Shown here: in pieces, positions 38,624-52,300 of the stretch
How the letters are laid out: the number at the start of each line of letters is the position of its first letter
How positions within the stretch are numbered: position 1 is the stretch's first letter
Source: Pseudonocardia alni
Lineage (GTDB): Bacteria > Actinomycetota > Actinomycetes > Mycobacteriales > Pseudonocardiaceae
Assembly: GCF_002813375.1 (NCBI RefSeq)
Contig: NZ_PHUJ01000003.1
Span: 186,001 to 250,000 of the forward strand
Length of the DNA stretch: 64,000 nt
Direction of reading: 5' to 3'
Translations under genes and position numbers: made by a program
Notes under the pieces: model-generated
What the model was told of the DNA's origin: nothing
The model's database searches: none
Seen by the model: only the letters and a program-made list of their open reading frames with translations

Positions 38624-38642
38624 TGCAGTTAGCCTCGCCTTA
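38624..38642 (+). promoter_or_regulatory. IdeR/DtxR-type iron box at the siderophore operon promoter
   Basis: Read on the minus strand the site is TAAGGCGAGGCTAACTGCA, matching about 13 of 19 positions of TTAGGTTAGGCTAACCTAA. It contains TAGCCT (38630-38635), which fits a -10 hexamer, so the iron-loaded repressor would cover the promoter. The monooxygenase starts 34 nt downstream. Confidence 0.65.
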
Positions 38643-38675
38643 TCTGAGGCGTGCCGAAGCTACGAGAGGACAGTG

Positions 38676-40058
38676 ATGGCGAACCCCGCGAACGCGAACC
38701 CCCACTCCACCCCGGAGGTACTCGACGTGGTGGGGGTCGGGTTCGGGCCGTCGAACCTCGGCATCGCCATCGCCCTGCTCGAGCACAACGCGACGGTCCC
38801 CGCCGACGCGCGGGTGAGCGCCCGCTTCGTCGAGCGCCAGGAGCGGTTCGGCTGGCACCGCGGGATGCTGCTCGAGGACGCGACCATGCAGGTCTCGCAC
38901 CTCAAGGACCTGGTCACGCTGCGGAACCCGACCAGCGGCTTCTCCTTCCTGTCCTACCTCCACGACCGGGACCGGCTCGCCGACTTCATCAACTACGGCT
39001 CGTCGTTCCCGACCCGCCGCGAGTTCCACGACTACCTGGAGTGGGCCGCGGCACGGGTGGGGGAGATCAGCGCGGCCGCCGGGTCGGCGGTGACGGTCGA
39101 CTACGGCAGCGAGGTCCTCGAGATCGAGCCGGTCCGCGGCGGGAACGGCGTGGAGCTCGTCGACGTCGTCGTCCGCACCGGGGACCGGGTGGAGCGCCTG
39201 CGCGCCCGCAACGTCGTCCTCGCCTGCGGGCTCACCCCCGTCCTGCCGCGCGGGATCACCATGGGCGGTCGCGTCTGGCACAACCGCGACCTGCTGTTCC
39301 GCACCCGCGAGCTCGCCGGGACCGAGCCGACCCGCTTCGCCGTCGTCGGCGCCGGACAGAGCGCCGCCGAGACCGTCGAGCACCTGCACCGCACCTTCCC
39401 GACCGCCGAGGTGCACGCGGTGTTCGCCCGCTACGGCTACAGCCCCGCCGACGACACCTCCTTCGCCAACCGGATCTTCGACCCGGCCGCCGTCGACGAC
39501 TTCTACACCGCGCCGGACGAGGTCAAGGACCGCATCCTCGGCTACCACGCGAACACCAACTACTCCGTGGTCGACCCGGAGCTCATCGAGGGCCTCTACC
39601 GCACCCACTACCACGAGCGGGTCGCCGGGACCGAGCGCCTGCGCTTCCGCAACGTGTCGCGGGTGGCCGACGTCGTCGACGTCGGGGACCGGGTGGAGCT
39701 GGCCGTGGAGTCGCTGATCGACGGCTCGCGCGAGGTCATCACCGCCGACGCCGTCGTCTACGCGACCGGCTACCGCCCCGCCGACCCGCTGTGGCTGCTG
39801 TCCGGCGGCCTCGACGAGGCCTGCGCCCGCGACGCCCGCGGCCGGCTCGACGTGCACCGCGACTACCGGCTCGGCACCACCGCGCTGGCCGACGGCACCG
39901 CGGTGCGGGCCGGCTTCTACCTGCAGGGGCCGACCGAGCACACGCACGGCATCACCTCGACCCTGCTGTCCAACATCGCGGTCCGGTCCGGCGAGGTCGT
40001 CGCCTCGCTGACCGGCGCCCCCGTGCCGTCGACGGCGCCGACGCCCGTCGTCGTCTGA
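38676..40058 (+). CDS. L-ornithine N5-monooxygenase (siderophore biosynthesis)
   Basis: 460 residues of the PvdA/SidA/IucD family. The FAD loop is [17 protein letters not shown], substrate-proximal segments are [21 protein letters not shown] and [15 protein letters not shown], the NADPH loop is [18 protein letters not shown], and the C-terminal ATGY motif is [11 protein letters not shown], followed by [23 protein letters not shown]. It hydroxylates the side-chain amine of ornithine using NADPH and O2, giving the hydroxamate precursor. AGAGGA ribosome site before the ATG. It heads the MbtH and NRPS genes and is controlled by the iron box just upstream. Confidence 0.93.
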   Translation: MANPANANPHSTPEVLDVVGVGFGPSNLGIAIALLEHNATVPADARVSARFVERQERFGWHRGMLLEDATMQVSHLKDLVTLRNPTSGFSFLSYLHDRDRLADFINYGSSFPTRREFHDYLEWAAARVGEISAAAGSAVTVDYGSEVLEIEPVRGGNGVELVDVVVRTGDRVERLRARNVVLACGLTPVLPRGITMGGRVWHNRDLLFRTRELAGTEPTRFAVVGAGQSAAETVEHLHRTFPTAEVHAVFARYGYSPADDTSFANRIFDPAAVDDFYTAPDEVKDRILGYHANTNYSVVDPELIEGLYRTHYHERVAGTERLRFRNVSRVADVVDVGDRVELAVESLIDGSREVITADAVVYATGYRPADPLWLLSGGLDEACARDARGRLDVHRDYRLGTTALADGTAVRAGFYLQGPTEHTHGITSTLLSNIAVRSGEVVASLTGAPVPSTAPTPVVV

Positions 40059-40096
40059 GCGCGACCCCACCCGTTCCGCCGATCCCAGGGAGAGCC

Positions 40097-40309
40097 ATGT
40101 CCACGAACCCCTTCGACGACCCCGAGGGCAGCTTCTACGCGCTGGTCAACGACGAGGGCCAGTACTCGCTGTGGCCCGCGTTCGCCGAGGTCCCCGCCGG
40201 CTGGACGGTCGAGCACGGGCCGGCCGACAAGCCGTCGTGCCTGTCCTTCGTCGAGACGCACTGGACCGACCTGCGGCCGCGCAGCCTGCGCGAACGCGCT
40301 GCCGGCTGA
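40097..40309 (+). CDS. MbtH-like protein
   Basis: 70 residues with the family core: [33 protein letters not shown] and the conserved Trp-containing ending [13 protein letters not shown]. MbtH-like proteins bind NRPS adenylation domains and raise their solubility or activity. Its position directly before the NRPS is standard. AGGGAGAG ribosome site precedes the ATG. Confidence 0.95.
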   Translation: MSTNPFDDPEGSFYALVNDEGQYSLWPAFAEVPAGWTVEHGPADKPSCLSFVETHWTDLRPRSLRERAAG

Positions 40310-40357
40310 CCCGTCCCACACCGCCCGTCCTGCACCACCACCCCTGGAGCGCCTCCC

Positions 40358-43300
40358 GTGACCCGCACGCTGCCGTCCCCGTCCGACCCGCGCCCGGGAC
40401 CGCTGCCGGACGGTGCGCTCGCGACCTGGCCGGAGCTGTTCGCCCGGCAGGTCGCGGCCACGCCGGACGCCGTGGCGGTGCAGTGCGGCTCGGGGGAGCG
40501 CCGCGAGCAGCTCACCTACGCCGGGCTCGACGAGCGGGCGGGGCGCCTCGCGTCGGTGCTGCGCGGGCGCGGCGCGGGACCGGAGGGGCTGGTCGCGCTC
40601 GCCGTACCGCGCGGGGTGGACCTCGTCGTCGCGCAGGTGGCGATCCTGCGTGCGGGCGCGGCGTACCTGCCGGTCGACCCGGACCAGCCGCCGGCGCGGA
40701 CCGCGCTGGTGCTCGACGACGCCCGCCCGGCCGTCGTGCTGAGCACGGCCGGTGTCGCCGCCGAGCTGCCGCTGCCCGACGGGACCCCGACCGTGCTGCT
40801 CGACGACGACGCCGATCGGGCGGCGATCGCCGCCGCGCCGGTCGCCCCGGTGCCCGACGTCGACGTCCTCGGCGCCGCCTACGTCATCCACACCTCCGGC
40901 TCCACCGGGCGGCCCAAGGGCGTCGTGCTGACCCACAGCGGTGTCACCCAGCTCGTCGCCACCCAGACCGAGCGGCTCGGGCTCGGCGCGGACGACCGGA
41001 TCCTCGGGTTCGCCTCGACCGGCTTCGACGTCGCGTTCTGGGAGCTGTGCATGGCACTGCTCTCCGGCGGGCGGCTGGTCGTGGTGCCCTCGGAGCTGCG
41101 GCTGCCGGTGCCCGAGCTGGCCGACTACGCCCACGAGCACGCGGTGACGGTGATGGTGCTCCCGCCCGCGCTGCTCGCCGCGCTGGGCCCGGACGTCACG
41201 CTGCCCCCGGCGACCCTGCTCGCCGGTACCGAGCGGGTGTCCCCGGAGCTGGTCGCGCGCTGGGCACGGGGCCGGACGATGTTCAACGCCTACGGTCCGA
41301 CCGAGGTCACCGTCAACTCCACGCTGGGCCGGTGCGACCCGGCGCGGACCGGGCCGGTGGTGCCGATCGGGGTCGCCGACCCGATGACCGACGCGTACGT
41401 GCTGGGCCCCGACCTGGCGCCGGTCCCGGACGGCGAGCAGGGCGAGCTCTACCTCGGCGGCCCCGGTCTGGCCCGGGGCTACCTGAACAAGCCGGGCCTG
41501 ACCGCGGAGCGGTTCGTCGCCGACCCGTTCGGGCCCGCGGGCGGGCGGCTCTACCGCACCGGCGACCTCGTGCGCGTCGACGAGCGCGGCGAGCTCGAGT
41601 TCCTGGGCCGCGTCGACGACCAGCTCAAGGTCCGCGGCTACCGGATCGAGCCCGGCGAGATCGAGTCGGCGCTGCGGGCCCACCCCCACGTCGCCGAGGC
41701 CGTCGTCGGCGTGCACGAGGCCGCGCCGGGGGACCGGCGTCTCACCGCGTGGGTCGTCCCCGCGACCGCCGGGGACACCCCCGCCGACGACGGTGCCGAG
41801 CGCGTCGCCGACTGGCGCGACGTCCACGAGCTGCTCTACGCCGCCACCTCCGCCGACGACGGCGACCCCACCGGCTACGAGGGCGGCTTCGCCGGCTGGA
41901 ACTCCACCTACGACGGCACCCCCATCCCGCGCGCGGACATGCAGGCCTGGCGCGACGCCACCGTCGCCCGGATCCGCGAGCTCGGCCCCGGCCGGGTCCT
42001 GGAGCTCGGCGTCGGCAACGGTCTGCTGCTCGCGGAGCTGGCCCCGGACTGTCCCCGCTACGTCGGCACCGACGTGTCCGCCGAGGCCGTCGCCGCGCTG
42101 TCGCGGTGGGTCGCGACCCGCCCCGAGCTGCGCGGGCGCGTCGAGCTGGCCCCCGCCGCCGCCCACGAGCTCGACGGCATCACCGGTCCCTTCGACACCA
42201 TCGTGATCAACTCCGTCGCCCAGTACTTCCCGGGCCCGGAGTACCTGACCGACGTGCTGACCCGGGCCGCGGCGCTGCTCGCCCCGGGCGGCGCGATCGT
42301 CGTCGGCGACGTCCGGCACGCCGGGCTGCTGCGCACCTTCCGCGCCGGGGTCGTCGCCGCCCGGCGGCCCGACGCCGAGCCCGCCGAGCTGCGCCGCGCC
42401 CTCGACGGCGCCGTCGCCTGGGAGGGCGAGCTGCTCTGCGCGCCGCGGTTCTTCACCGCCCTCGACGGGTTCGACGCGAGCAGCATCCGGATCAAGCGGG
42501 CCCGCGCGCACGACGAGCTCTCGCGCTACCGCTACGACGTCGTGCTCCGGCCCGGCGCCGCCGCGCGGCCCGATCCCGCGACCGCGCCGCTCGTCCTCGA
42601 CTGGGAGGCGGTCGGGGCCGACCCGGTCGCGCTCACCGACGCCCTGCGTGCCGCGCTGGGCGCCGGGCCCGGCCCGGCGGGCGACAGCGGCCCGGCCGCG
42701 GGCCGTGACCCTGACGGCGCGGCCCGTGCCGGCGCGGACGTGGTGCGCGTGGTCGGGGTCCCCGACCTGCGCTCGGCCGCCGACCGCGCCACCCGCGCCC
42801 GCATCGACGGCGAGCCCGAACCGCCCGCCGGCGCCGACCCCGAGGAGCTGCTGGCCCTCGGCGAGTCCCTCGGCTACACGGCCGAGGGCACCTGGGGCAC
42901 CGGGGCGACGGTCGAGCTGCTGTTCTCCCGGCCCGGCGTCGACCCCGGCCCGCTGCACCGCGCGAGCACGGACCCGACCGGCCCCGCGTTCCACCGCCCG
43001 GCCCCGTTCCGGGACGTCGACGCCCTGGTCGGCGCCTTGCGCGAGCACCTGCGCGACCGGCTCCCGGACTGGATGGTGCCCGCCGCCGTCGTCCCGCTGC
43101 CGTCGGTGCCGGTACTGGCCAACGGCAAGACCGACCGGGCCGCGCTGCCCGCCCCCGACCTGTCCGCGCAGGTCCGCGGCACCCGTCCCGGCACACCACG
43201 CGAGGCGCTGCTCTGCGACCTCGTGTCGGAGGTCCTCGGGGTGCCCGGCTTCGGCGTCGACGACGACTTCTTCGCCCTCGGCGGCGACTCGGTCCTGTCG

Positions 43301-46300
43301 ATCCGGCTGGTCGTGCGGGCCCGCGAGTCCGGCCTGCTGGTCACCCCGCGGCAGGTCTTCACCCACCGCACCGTCGCCGAGCTCGCGCCGCTCGTGACCG
43401 AGCACCATTCCGTCGCCGCGCCCACCGGGCCCGACACGACCGTCCTCGACGACGCCGCGGCCGCCGTGCTCGGCCCCGTCACCCTCGCCGGGCCGGTGTC
43501 CCCGCTGCAGGAGGGCTTCTTCTTCCACGCCGCGCTCGACCCGGCCGACACCTCCTATGTCGTGCAGGAGGTCCTCGACCTGCCCGCCGACGTCGACCCG
43601 GGCACCCTGCGCGCCGCGCTGTCCGACCTGCTCGACCGGCACCCGCAGCTGCGCGCCGGGTTCGCCCAGCGCGCCGACGGCCGCGTCGTCCAGGGCGTCG
43701 CCGACCGCGTCACGCTGCCGTGGACCGAGCACGACGTGCGCGGCACCGACCCGGCCGCCGTGCTCGACGCCGAGCGGGCCCGCCCGTTCGACCTCGCCCG
43801 CCCGCCGCTGCTGCGCGCCGCGCTGCTGCACGACGACGGCCGCACCCGCCTCGCCCTGACCTTCCAGCACGCCGTCCTCGACGGGTGGTCGGTGGCGCTG
43901 CTGGTCACCGAGCTGGAGCAGGCCCACGCCGCCCGGGCCGCCGGTACCCCGCAGGACCCCGGCGGGCCGCGCGCCCGCGCCGAACAGCGGCTGCGCGCCT
44001 GGTTCGACCACCTCACCGCCCTCGACACCGGCGACGCCCGGGCGGCCGCCCGCGCCGTGTGGGACGCGGAGCTCGCCGGCGCCGAACCGGTCCGGCTGCT
44101 CGACGCCCTCCCCGCCCCGCGGACCCGCCCGGACGGCGGGGACCGGCCGCACGCCCAGCGCGCACTGACCCTCGACGCCGGCGCGACCGCCGCCCTCGAC
44201 CGCGCCGCCCGCGCCCGCGGCGTCACCCCGTCGACGGTGCTGCACACCGCCTGGGCCCTCACCGTCGGCGCGCTCACCGGCAGCCGGGACGTGCTCGTCG
44301 GCAGCACCGTGTCCGGCCGCGACGCCGCCGTCGACGGCATCGGCGAGGCCGTCGGGCTGTTCGTCAACACCGTCCCGGTGCGGATGCGCTGGGCGCCCGG
44401 AGAGCCGCCGGCCGCGCCGCTGCGCCGGATGCAGGACGGCCGCACCGCCGTCCTCGACCACCCGCAGGTCCGGCTCGCGGAGCTGCAGCGCGGCCGCGGG
44501 GAGCTGTTCGACTCCATCGTGGTGATCGAGAACTACGCCGCGGAGCAGACCGCGAACGGCCTGGTCACCGGGGTGGAGGTGCGCGACGCGGTGCACTACC
44601 CGCTCGCGCTGGTCGTGCGGCCGGGCCGGGAGACCTCCGTCGTGCTCAAGCACGACACCGCCCGCGTCGACGACGCCACCGCGGGCCTGCTGCTCGAGAT
44701 GTTCGAGCGCACCCTGACCGCGCTGGTCACCGGCCCGCAGCGCACGATCGCCGCGCTGCCGCTGCGCACCCGTCCCGAGCAGGGTGTGCACGGCCCCGAG
44801 CGGGCCGCCGACCCGCGGACCCTGGCCCGCCGGGTCGCCGACGGGCTGGCCGCCGACCCCGGCCGCACCGCCGTCGTCGCACCGGACGGGACGCTCACCG
44901 CCGCCGAGCTGGACCGCCGCTCGGCCGCGCTGGCCGGGGCGCTGCGCGAGCGCGGTGCCGGACCGGGCAGCGTCGTCGGGATCGCCGTGCCGCGCTCGAC
45001 CGAGCTGATGGTCGCGCTGCTCGGCGTCGTCCGCGCCGGGGCGGCGTACCTGCCGCTGGACCCGGAGCATCCGGCGGAGCGGATCGCGTTCACCGCCGCC
45101 GACGCGGGCGTCGACACCGTGCTGGTGCCCGCGGGCACCGACCCGCTGCCCGACCTGCCCGGGGTGCGCCGCCTCGCCGTCGCCGAGCTCGCCGACGGCC
45201 CGGTGCCCGCCGCGCTGCCCGACCCGGACCCCGACGACGCCGCCTACCTGATCTACACCTCCGGCTCGACCGGGCGGCCCAAGGGCGTCGTGGTCAGCCA
45301 CCGCGCCATCGGCAACCGGCTCGACTGGATGCAGGACGCGTACCCGCTCACCGCCGACGACCGGGTGCTGCAGAAGACCCCCGCCGGGTTCGACGTGTCG
45401 GTGTGGGAGTTCTTCTGGGCCCCCTCGACCGGCGCGACCGTGGTGCTCGCCGCCCCCGGCGGGCACCGCGACCCCGAGTACCTGGCGCGGCTGGTCCGCG
45501 ACGAGCGGATCACCACGCTGCACTTCGTGCCCTCGATGCTGGAGGGCTTCCTCGCCGCCGAGCAGGTCGTCGCCGACCCGCGGTGGGCGGCCACGCTGCG
45601 GCGGGTGTTCTGCTCCGGCGAGGCGCTGTCCGCGGCCGCGGCCCGGCGCTGGCACGCGCTGACCGGGGTGGCGCTGCACAACCTCTACGGGCCCACCGAG
45701 GCCGCCGTCGACGTCACCGCGCACACCGTCGCCGCCGACCCGGGCGCCGTCGTCCCGATCGGCGTGCCGGTCGCGAACACCCGCACCCACGTCCTGGACG
45801 CCTGCCTGCGCCCGGTCCCCGACGGGGTCCCCGGCGAGCTGTACCTCGGCGGCGTGCAGCTGGCGCGGGGCTACCACGCGCGCCCCGGGCTGACCGCGGA
45901 CCGCTTCGTCGCCGACCCGCTCGGCGCGGCGGGGGAGCGGCTCTACCGCACCGGCGACGTCGTGCGCCGCGTCGACGGCGAGCTGGTCTACCTCGGCCGC
46001 TCCGACGGCCAGGTGAAGATCCGCGGGCAGCGCATCGAGCCGGGTGAGGTCGAGGCGGTGCTCGCCGCGACCGACGGGGTCGGCCGCGCGGCGGTCGTCG
46101 TCCGCCGGGACGGGCCGTCCCCGTCGCTGGTCGGCTACGTCGTGCCCGCCGCCGGCGCCGCTCCCGACGGCGACGGGCTGTGCGCCGCGCTGGCCCGGGT
46201 GCTGCCCGAGGCCATGGTGCCCGCCGCGGTCGTCGTGCTGGAGCAGATGCCGCTGACCCCCAACGGCAAGCTCGACCAGGCCGCGCTGCCCGCCCCGGAC

Positions 46301-49300
46301 GTCGCCGCGGGCGGGTCGGACCGCGAGCCCGCCACCGAGTTCGAGCGCGTGCTGTGCGCGGCGTTCGCCGAGGTCCTGGGCCGCGACCGGGTCGGCCCCG
46401 ACGACGACTTCCTCGCCCTCGGCGGGGACTCCATCACCTCCATCGCGGTGTCCTCGCGGGCGCGACGGGCCGGGCTGGACGTCGGGCCCGGCGACGTGCT
46501 GGCCGGGCGCACCCCGGCCGCCGTCGCCGGTCGGGCCGGGACGGCCGCCGAGCCGGTACCGCCGCTGCCCGACCCCGACCCGGCCGTCCTCGCCCGGGTG
46601 CGGGAGATCGCCGGCGACGACGTCGAACGGGTCTGGCCGCTGTCCCCGCTGCAGGAGGGCCTCTACTTCCACGCCACCCTCGACGGCACCGCGGGCACCG
46701 TCACCGCAGCCGGTGACGCCTACACCGTGCAGGAGACCGTCGAGCTCGACCACGAGATCGACCTCGACCGGCTGCGCGACGCGGTGACCGCGATGCTGCG
46801 CCGCCACCCCACGCTGCGTGCCGGGTTCACCGCCGACGGCCTCGACGGGCCGGTGCAGTTCGTCGCCGCCGACCCGGCCCCGCCGGTCCGTCTGGTGCAC
46901 ACCGGTTCGCAGGCGGAACGGGACCGGCTCACCGCCGCCGACCGGACCGCGCCGTTCGACCTGAGCGCCCCGCCGCTGTTCCGGATCACCGTGCTGCGCG
47001 GCGACGGCCGCGACCGGCTGCTGATCCACCGTCACCTGCTGATCTGGGACGGCTGGTCGGCCTGGTTGTTCCTGGAGGGGCTGTTCGACACCTACGCCGG
47101 GTCGCCGCCCCCGGCTCCCGGCGGCGGCTACGACGACCTGCTGGCCTGGATCGCCGCCCGCGACCCGGAGCCCGGCCGGGCCGCCTGGCGGGACGCACTC
47201 GCCGGGCTCGACGAGCCCACCCTCACCGCGCCGGTCCCCGCCGCGGGCCCGCGGGAGGTCGCCGAGACCCACCTCGACCTCGACGCGGACACCTCGGCGC
47301 GGCTGCGGGAGCTGGCCCGAATCACCGCGGTCACCCCCAACACCGTGCTCTCCACGGTCTGGGCGCTGGCCCTGGCCGCCGGCACCGGCCGCGACGACGT
47401 CGTGTTCGGCACCTCGGTCGCCGGGCGGCCCGCGACCGTGCCCGACGTGGAGAACGTGATCGGGCTGTTCCTCAACACCGTGCCCGCCCGGGTCGCGCTG
47501 CGCCCCGGCGAGACCGGCGCGCAGCTGCTCGCCCGGGTGCAGGCCGAGCGGCTCGCGCTGCTGGGGCACGAGACCGTCGGGCTGGGGGAGATCCAGCAGG
47601 TCTCCGGGCACCGGACGCTGTTCGACACGCTGTTCGTCTACCGCCCCGAGGGCGGTGAGCAGCGGGTCGCCGACCTCGGCGCCCGGCACGGCATCACCGA
47701 CCTGACCAGCACCGACACCACGCACTACGCACTGACCCTGGCGGTCACCCCCGGCGAGCGGTTCCGGCTGACCCTGTCGCACACCGTCGGGGAGCGGTCC
47801 GCGGCCCGCTGGGTCGAGCGGGTGCGCCGCGTCCTGCACGGTCTGCTCGACGCCCCCGACTCCCCGGTCGCGCGGATCGACCCGCTCGGCGACGACGAGC
47901 GCACCGAGGTCGAGGCGCACCGCACCGGGCGCCGGGTCGACACCGGCACCGCGACGGTCGCCGACCTGCTCGCCGACCGGGCCGCGCTCGCCCACGACGA
48001 CCTCGCCGTCGTCGCCGGGGACGTGCGGCTCACCTACGCCGAGCTGGACGCGGCGGTGAACCGCACCGCGCGGCTGCTGCGCGCCCGCGGCGCCGGGCCG
48101 GAGACCGTCGTCGCGCTGGGGCTGCCGCGTTCCGCCGAGACCGTCGTCGCGCTGTTCGCGGTGCTGCGCGCGGGCGCGGCGTACCTGCCGCTGGAGCTGG
48201 ACCACCCCGCGGCCCGGCTGGTCGAGACCCTGCGCGACTCCCGCCCGGTCGCGGTGCTCACCACGACCGCGGTCGCCCCGGCCCTGGCCGACGCCGGTGT
48301 GCCCACGGTCGCGCTGGACGACCCGGCCGTCGCGGCCGAGCGCGCCGCACTGGACCCCGGCCCGATCCCCGACGCCGAGCTGGGCAGCTTCGCCCGCGGG
48401 AACCCGGCACGGCTCGACCTGCCCGCCTACGTCATCTACACCTCCGGCTCCACCGGGCGGCCCAAGGGCGTCGTCACCCCGTACCGGGGGCTGACGAACA
48501 TGCAGCTCAACCACCGCCGCGAGATCTTCGACCCGGTGGTCGCCGAGGTCCGCGCCCGCCGTGGGCCCGACGCCCGGATGCGGGTCGCGCACACCGTGTC
48601 CTTCGCGTTCGACATGAGCTGGGAGGAGCTGCTCTGGCTGGTCGAGGGGCACGAGGTGCACGTGGCCGATGAGGAGCTGCGCCGCGACGCGCACCGGCTG
48701 GTGTCCTACTGCGACACCCACGAGGTCGACGTCGTCAACGTGACCCCGACCTACGCGGCGGCGCTGCTGGAGACCGGGCTGCTCGCCCGGCGCCCGATGC
48801 CGCTGGTGCTGCTCGGCGGCGAGGCCGTGTCCGACGCCGTCTGGTCGACCCTGCGCGATGCCGACGGCGTGCTCGGCTACAACCTCTACGGCCCCACCGA
48901 GTACACGATCAACACCCTCGGCACCGGGACCGCGGACTCGGCCACCCCGGCGGTCGGGACGCCGATCAGCAACACCGTCGCGCACGTCCTGGACCCGTGG
49001 CTGCGCCCGGTGCCCGACGGCGTCGCCGGTGAGCTGTACATCGCCGGCGACGGCCTGGCCCGCGGCTACCTCGACCGGTTCGCGCTGACCGCCGAGCGGT
49101 TCGTCGCCGACCCGTGGAGCCCGGGCGGGCGGATGTACCGCACCGGTGACCTGGTCCGGCGCCGCCCCGGCACCGGCGGGCTGCTCGACTTCCTGGGCCG
49201 CACCGACGACCAGGTGAAGATCCGCGGGCACCGCGTCGAGCCCGGAGAGGTCACCGCCCGCCTCGACCGGCACCCGCTGGTGTCGCGCTCGGCGGTCGTC

Positions 49301-52300
49301 CCGGTCCCCGCCCCGGACGGCGGGTCGCTCCGGCTGGTCGGCTACGTCGTCCCCGCCGCCCCCGACGAGGCCGACCGCGCGGCCACCGCCGCCGGCGCCG
49401 TCGACGAGTGGCGCGCGATCTACTCCGAGGAGTACTCCCGGATCCCGGTCGCGGTGTCCACCGAGGACTACGCCGGCTGGGACTCCTCCTACACCGGCGA
49501 TCCCATCCCGTTCGCGCAGATGTCGCAGTGGCGGGCCGCGACCGTCGACCTGATCCGGGCACTGAGTCCGCAGCGGGTGCTGGAGATCGGGGTGGGCACC
49601 GGGCTGCTGCTCGGCCCGCTCGCCCCCGAGGCCACCGAGTACCGCGGCACCGACCTCGCCGAGCCGGTGATCACCGCGCTGCGCACCGCGCTCGCCGACG
49701 ACCCGGCCCGCTACGGCCACGTCGAGCTCGACACCCGGCCCGCCGACGACCTGTCCGGGCTGCCGCGGGGCCACTTCGACACCGTCGTGATCAACTCGGT
49801 GGTGCAGTACTTCCCCGACGCCGGCTACCTGGAGCGGGTCCTCACCGGCGCCGCGGAGCTGCTCGCCCCCGGTGGCCGGATCGTCGTCGGGGACGTGCGC
49901 CGCCCGGACACGCTGCACGCGTTCCACACCGCGATCGCCCGGACCCGGCTCGGCGACGGGGCCGACCCCGCCGCGGTCGACGCCGCGGCGGAGCGGTCGC
50001 TGGCCCTGGAGAAGGAGCTGCTGCTCGCCCCGGCGTTCTTCGACCGGGTCGCGGCCGGTCTCGGCGCGGAGGTCGCGGTGCGCGCCAAGCGCGGCGACGC
50101 CCACAACGAGCTGACCCGCCACCGCTACGACGTCGAGCTGCACCTGCCCGGCGCCGACGTGCGCCGCGCCGACCCGGCCCGCACCCTGCGCTGGGGCACC
50201 GACCTGTCCTCGCTCGACGACCTCGACCGGCTGCTCGCCGACGCCGGGACCACCGGCCTGCGCCTCACCGGCGTCCCGGACGTGCGGCTCGCGACCGAGC
50301 AGGGCCGCCCGGCCGACGGCCCGGAGCCCGACGCGCTGCGCGCCCTCGCCGCCCGGCACGGCCGCGACGCCGAGCCGACCTGGTCCCCGGACGGGCCCGG
50401 CGTGCTCGACGTCGTGCTCGTGGAGGCCGATCCGGCGGGCCGTCCGCTGGTCGGGCTGCACCGCGCCGGGGACCCGGCGGCGCCCGAGGCGACCGACCCG
50501 GCCGCGGCCCGGTTCGCCGCCGAGCTGGTCCCGGTGCTGCGCGAGGACCTGCGGGCAGCCCTGCCCGACCACCTCGTGCCGTCGGCGTTCGTGCTGCTCG
50601 ACGAGCTGCCGCTGACCGCCAACGGCAAGCTCGACACCCGCGCGCTGCCCGTCCCCGACGGCCGCGCCGCCGCGGCGCCGTCGCGGGCCCCGGAGACCGC
50701 GACCGAGCAGGCCCTCTGCACGGTGTTCGCCGAGGTCCTCGGCCTCGACGAGGTCGGCGTGGACGACGACTTCTTCGACCTCGGCGGGCACTCGCTGCTC
50801 GCCACCCGGATCGTCGCCCGGCTGCGCACCGCGCTCGGGGCCGAGGTGTCGATCCGCGACCTGTTCACCGAGCCGACACCGGCCCGGCTCGCCGCCCACC
50901 TCGACGCCGGTGACGCGGCCGGCGCCGAGCGCGGTCCTGCCCGCCCCGTGCTGGCGCCGCGGCCCCGCCCGGAGCCGCTGCCCGCGTCGTCGGCGCAGCA
51001 CCGGCTCTGGGTCCTCGATCGGCTCGACGCCGACGCGGGCCGCGACAGCGCCTACCACTTCCCGATCACCTTCCGGCTGGCCGGAGCCCTGGACGCCGAC
51101 GCACTGGAGCAGGCGCTGCACGACGTCGTCGCCCGCCACGAGTCGCTGCGCACCCTGCTCGTCGACGGGGGCGACGGCGTCCCGGTCCAGGTGGTCGTCG
51201 ACGCCGCGGCGGCCCGGGTGCCGTTCGTGCGCCGCACCGTCGACGCCGCCGCCACCCCGGCGGAGGTGGCGGCGGAGATCCGGCGCCCGTTCGACCTGGG
51301 ATCGGACCTGCCGGTCCGGGCGCTGCTGCTCACCGAGTCCGACACCGGCGAGCACGTGCTGGTCCTCGTGCTCCACCACGTCACCACCGACGAGTGGTCC
51401 GACCGGCCGTTCCTGGCCGACCTCGCGACCGCCTACGCGGCCCGGTCCGCGGGCCGCGCGCCCCGCCTCACCCCGCTGCCGGTGCAGTACGCCGACCACA
51501 CCCTGTGGCTGCGGGAGCTGCTCGGCGACCCGGCCGACCCGTCGTCGGTCGCGGGCCGCCAGCTCGGGTTCTGGACCCGCACCCTGGCCGGGCTGCCCGA
51601 GCGCCTGGACCTGCCGACCGACCGGCCCGAGCCCGCGTCCCCGACGATGGCGGGCGACGCGGTCGACGTGCCGATCGACCCCGCGCTCGGCGCCGAGCTG
51701 CGCCGCACGGCGCGCGCCGCCGGTGCGAGCACCTTCATGCTCGCCCGGGCCGCGGTCGCGGTCCTGCTGCACCGCCTCGGCGCCGGCGACGACATCCCGC
51801 TGGGCGCCCCCGTCGCGGGCCGCGCCGACCAGGCACTGGAGGACGTCGTCGGGTTCTTCGTCAACACCCTGGTGCTGCGCACCGACCTGTCCGGCGACCC
51901 CGGGTTCACCGAGGTCCTGGACCGGGTCCGGGCCGCCGACCTGGAGGCGTTCGCGCACGCCGACGTGCCCTTCGAGTCGGTGGTGCGCGCGGTCAACCCG
52001 GACCGCAGCGCCGACACCACCCCGCTGTTCCAGGTGATGGTGGTGCACCGCGCCGGTGGCACCGCCCGCGAGTCGGGGCTGGTCCTGCCCGGTGTCACCG
52101 TCGGCGAGCAGCCGCAGCCGCCCGCCCGCGCCCAGTTCGACCTGGTCGTCGAGTTCCGCGACGGCGGGCCGGAGGAACCGCTGGGGGTGCGGCTGCTGTA
52201 CCGCACCGAGCTGTTCGACGCCGCGACCGTGCACGCGCTGGGGGAGCGGCTGACCACGGTGCTGCGCGCCGTCGTGGCCGACCCGCGGCGCCCGGTCCGC

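Larger units (their letters stand above)
38012..38675. other. 664-bp region without an ordinary gene, rich in signals
   Basis: Between the divergent cyclase and ornithine monooxygenase genes I find no credible protein gene other than a six-residue leader peptide. The region contains a weak iron-box-like site (38066-38084), a perfect palindrome TACCCGCGGGTA (38056-38067), the leader peptide (38297-38317), a perfect 15-bp hairpin (38327-38364), a perfect 16-bp palindrome (38441-38456) and an IdeR-type box (38624-38642). Confidence 0.6.
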